A stretch of DNA of 64,000 bases from NCBI RefSeq assembly GCF_003626535.1, contig NZ_RBAL01000006.1, positions 310,001-374,000 of the forward strand, given 5' to 3'. The position numbers and the translations under genes are program-made. Each line of letters opens with the position of its first letter. The stretch's first letter is position 1. The stretch is from Streptomyces hoynatensis. Lineage in GTDB: Bacteria > Actinomycetota > Actinomycetes > Streptomycetales > Streptomycetaceae. Below the pieces are notes generated by a model. That model was not told the DNA's origin and made no database searches. It saw only the letters and a list, made by a program, of their open reading frames with translations. Of the stretch, positions 61,935 through 64,000 are shown one piece after another.

Positions 61935-62470
61935 GCCGCCCGCCCGCCGGGCCGGAACACGCGGTGCAGCCGCCGCTCCACATCCGTCACCTCGCGCCGC
62001 CGCCGCTCGGCGTCCCCGGGTCCTTCCAGCGGCAGCGCGTGCAGATACAGCAGCCGGCGCGCCCGGTCGACCTCAAGCACGAGCGTGCCCGGCATCGTCA
62101 GGCTCAGCAGCGCCGTGGAGACAAGCAGCAGCTCGCTGTCGCCGCGCAGCCGCACCTCCACCACGCCTGTGGAGGCATCGGGCCCCCGGCGCAGCGCCTG
62201 CCAGGCCACCACGAACGAGGAGGTCAGCAGCTTGCCCAGCAGGTGCCCCAGCAGCCCGGGCAGCCGCAGCGGGCGGTAGGGCACCACCCAGCCCACCGGC
62301 GGCATCCGCGTCAGGGCCGTCACCCCGGCCGCCACCAGGAGGCCCCCGGCCAGGACCGTCCAGGTCGGCCTGCCCCACAGCAGGACCCACAGCAGCACGA
62401 GCGCCGACAGCGCAAGAGCGCGGCGCAGCAGCCTGCCGGGCGCGGCGCGGGGAACGTTCCGTGGTCTCAT
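61931..62470 (-). CDS. mnhE: Na+/H+ antiporter subunit E
   Basis: 179 residues from ATG 62470. N-terminal membrane helices (ALSALVLLWVLLWGRPTW; AGGLLVAAGVTALTRM), cytoplasmic part SSFVVAWQALRRGPDASTGVVEVRLRGDSEL and LSLTMPGTLVLEVD, typical of subunit E. Overlaps mnhD stop (four bases). Confidence 0.92.
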   Translation of the reverse strand: MRPRNVPRAAPGRLLRRALALSALVLLWVLLWGRPTWTVLAGGLLVAAGVTALTRMPPVGWVVPYRPLRLPGLLGHLLGKLLTSSFVVAWQALRRGPDASTGVVEVRLRGDSELLLVSTALLSLTMPGTLVLEVDRARRLLYLHALPLEGPGDAERRRREVTDVERRLHRVFRPGGRAA

Positions 62471-63975
62471 CCGATGCTTCCTCCCAGGACGGCGTGGCGA
62501 TACCCCTCCCGCTCCAGCAGGGCGTGCGCGGCCCGTTCGCTGATCCCGCTCAGCTCCGCGGCCCCGGCCGCCACCCCCACCCCCACCAGCACGATCGCCG
62601 CGGTGGCGCCCAGCATCAGCGCCTCGCCGCGGCGCGGCCCGGGCGGCGGCCGCCGCGGCCCCGCCCCGAACACCGCGCGCCACACCCGCAGCACGGCGTA
62701 CAGCGTCAGCAGGCTGGTGAGCAGGGCCGCGGCGACCAGTACGGCCGCCGCGCCGCCGCGCCCGGCCGCGGCCCGCAGCAGCGCGAACTTGGCGACGAAC
62801 CCCGAGGTCGGCGGCAGCCCCGCGATGCTCATCGCCGGCAGCAGGAACAGCACCGCGACGGGCGCCGGGGGCGGGGCCGCCGCGGCCAGCCGGCTGAGCG
62901 AGGAGGTGCCCGCGGCCCGCACCGCGAGGCCCACCGCGAGGAACAGGCCGGTCTGCACGGCGATGTGGTGGACCGTGTACAGGACGGTGCCGGTCAGCCC
63001 CGCCTCGTCGAAGAGCGCGAGCCCGAAGAGCAGGAAGCCGATGTGGCTGACCAGCACGAAGGACAGCAGCCTGTTGACGTCGTCCTGGGCGAGGGCGCCG
63101 AGCCCGCCGACGAGCAGCGTGGCCACCGCGGCGACCGCGAGCAGCGTCCAGTCGCCCTCCCGGGGGAAGAGCAGCGTCTGCGTGCGGACCAGGGCGTAGA
63201 CGCTGACCTTGGTGAGCAGGGCGGCGAAGAGCGCGGTGACGGGCGCCGGGGCGGTCGGGTAGCTGTCCGGCAGCCAGAAGTGGAGCGGCACCACGGCCGC
63301 CTTGATGCCGAACACCACCAGCAGCAGGACGCTGAGCGCGGCCCGCACGTCGCCGGGAACGCCGCCGATCCGCCCGGCGAGGTCGGCGAGGTTGACGGTG
63401 CCGGCCGCGGCGTAGCACAGCGCGATGGTGCTCAGGAAGAGCAGCGAGGAGGCGAGGCTGGTCAGCGTGTACGTCATTCCGGCGCGGAGGCGGGTGGGGC
63501 CCGCGCCCAGGGTGAGGAGCACGTACGAGGCGGTGAGCATCAGCTCGAAGGCCACGAACAGGTTGAACAGGTCGCCCGCCAGGAAGGCCAGCCCGACGCC
63601 CGCGGTCAGCAGCAGGTAGGCCGGGACGAAGGCCACGGAGGAGACGGAGGCGGCGCGGCCGGCGTCGGCGAGGTCCTGCCCCGCGGAGAAGACGAGCACG
63701 GCCAGGGCGACCGCGAGCGAGACGGTCAGCAGCAGCGCCGACAGCCGGTCGGCGACCAGGGTGATGCCCAGGGGCGCGGGCCAGCCGCCGAGGGTGGCGG
63801 CCCGCGGCCCGCCGCGCTCGGCCAGCACCAGCAGCGCCACCGCGTCGGCCAGCGTGCAGCACAGGACGGCCACGCCGAGCAGCTGCCGCGCCGCGTGCCG
63901 GCCCGGCAGGGCGAAGGAGATCCCGGCGGCCGGCACCGGAAGCAGCAGCGGCGCCGCAAGCAGCCAGGCGATCAC
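62467..63975 (-). CDS. mnhD: Na+/H+ antiporter subunit D
   Basis: 502 residues from GTG, about 14 membrane segments, homologous to NADH dehydrogenase subunits ND2/ND4/ND5. Key residues: Glu in LFNLFVAFELMLTASYVLL and Lys in VVFGIKAAVVPLHFWLPDSYPTAPAPVTALFA. Proton-translocating core subunit of the Mrp-type antiporter that expels Na+ and supports pH and salt tolerance. Confidence 0.95.
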   Translation of the reverse strand: MIAWLLAAPLLLPVPAAGISFALPGRHAARQLLGVAVLCCTLADAVALLVLAERGGPRAATLGGWPAPLGITLVADRLSALLLTVSLAVALAVLVFSAGQDLADAGRAASVSSVAFVPAYLLLTAGVGLAFLAGDLFNLFVAFELMLTASYVLLTLGAGPTRLRAGMTYTLTSLASSLLFLSTIALCYAAAGTVNLADLAGRIGGVPGDVRAALSVLLLVVFGIKAAVVPLHFWLPDSYPTAPAPVTALFAALLTKVSVYALVRTQTLLFPREGDWTLLAVAAVATLLVGGLGALAQDDVNRLLSFVLVSHIGFLLFGLALFDEAGLTGTVLYTVHHIAVQTGLFLAVGLAVRAAGTSSLSRLAAAAPPPAPVAVLFLLPAMSIAGLPPTSGFVAKFALLRAAAGRGGAAAVLVAAALLTSLLTLYAVLRVWRAVFGAGPRRPPPGPRRGEALMLGATAAIVLVGVGVAAGAAELSGISERAAHALLEREGYRHAVLGGSIG

Positions 63976-64000
63976 GGGGCGCGCCCCCCGCCGCCCTGGC
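63972..64000 (-). CDS. mnhC: Na+/H+ antiporter subunit C, last codons
   Basis: Only nine codons plus a stop overlap (ending Gly-Gly-Gly-Gly-Arg-Ala-Pro, TGA at 63974-63972) lie in the window. Assigned from operon order and the four-base overlap with the mnhD start. Confidence 0.5.

Overview
The base composition (very high GC, frequent GTG and one TTG start codon, almost no TTA codons) and the gene content (SapB/AmfS-type lanthipeptide genes, ectABCD, SigE-type ECF sigma factor, DUF397/DUF574-era regulator-methyltransferase pairs, Asp23/AmaP cluster) point to Streptomyces or a close relative. From memory, the order mrp/mnh - fabI - fabG - tyrS - DUF3099 - moaA - asp23 cluster - ABC-F - pit - ectABCD resembles the SCO18xx part of the S. 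coelicolor core chromosome; this was not checked by alignment.

Layout. (1) 1-10 kb: a plant-polysaccharide and sugar-acid region on the + strand: DapA-family aldolase (partial), IlvD/Edd sugar-acid dehydratase, two MalF/MalG-type permeases, Gfo/Idh oxidoreductase, GH43 glycosidase, sugar-binding lipoprotein and secreted PL1 pectate lyase. (2) 10-21.6 kb: a serine hydrolase, an old-yellow-enzyme gene divergent from a MerR regulator with a textbook long-spacer operator-promoter, uronate dehydrogenase divergent from an unknown protein, an NCS2 purine-type permease, a Nudix hydrolase, an IclR regulator divergent from a ketoglutarate-semialdehyde-type dehydrogenase, and a Tat-like GH53 galactanase. 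Together these suggest pectin/arabinan/galactan/xylan depolymerisation, uptake and oxidative breakdown of sugar acids towards 2-oxoglutarate.

(3) 21.7-25.3 kb: ectABCD (minus strand) for ectoine and hydroxyectoine, with a GlnR-box-like site and a perfect 12-bp inverted repeat upstream. (4) 25.7-36.4 kb: ECF sigma factor plus membrane partner, amidohydrolase, PiT phosphate transporter with a small membrane partner, class II aldolase, alpha/beta hydrolase, a hypothetical protein, an ABC-F ATPase preceded by a seven-codon leader ORF, and a small HTH protein. (5) 36.4-49 kb: enoyl-CoA hydratase, an Asp23/Gls24-AmaP envelope-stress cluster with a divergent Asp23-like duplicated protein, SURF1, DEDDh exonuclease-BRCT, MoaA, a small Cys-rich protein, DUF3099, TyrRS, a DUF574-type methyltransferase carrying a TTA codon, and an XRE/DUF5753 regulator.

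(6) 49.2-57.0 kb: a complete class III lanthipeptide (SapB/AmfS-like) locus: LanKC synthetase, a 47-residue precursor encoded by an ORF too short for ordinary gene callers, a strong hairpin after it, two ABC exporters and a LuxR-family response regulator beginning with two consecutive TTA (bldA) codons. This is the most interesting system in the window: the precursor has two S-x2-S-x3-C ring motifs as in SapB but a three-residue linker, the exporter and synthetase carry in-frame minisatellites, and the exporter gene runs 159 bp antisense into the regulator. (7) 57.3-64 kb: fabG-fabI, a GntR/FadR regulator divergent from an MFS exporter with a 38-residue partner peptide, and the 3' part of an mnh (mrp) antiporter operon, cut by the window end.
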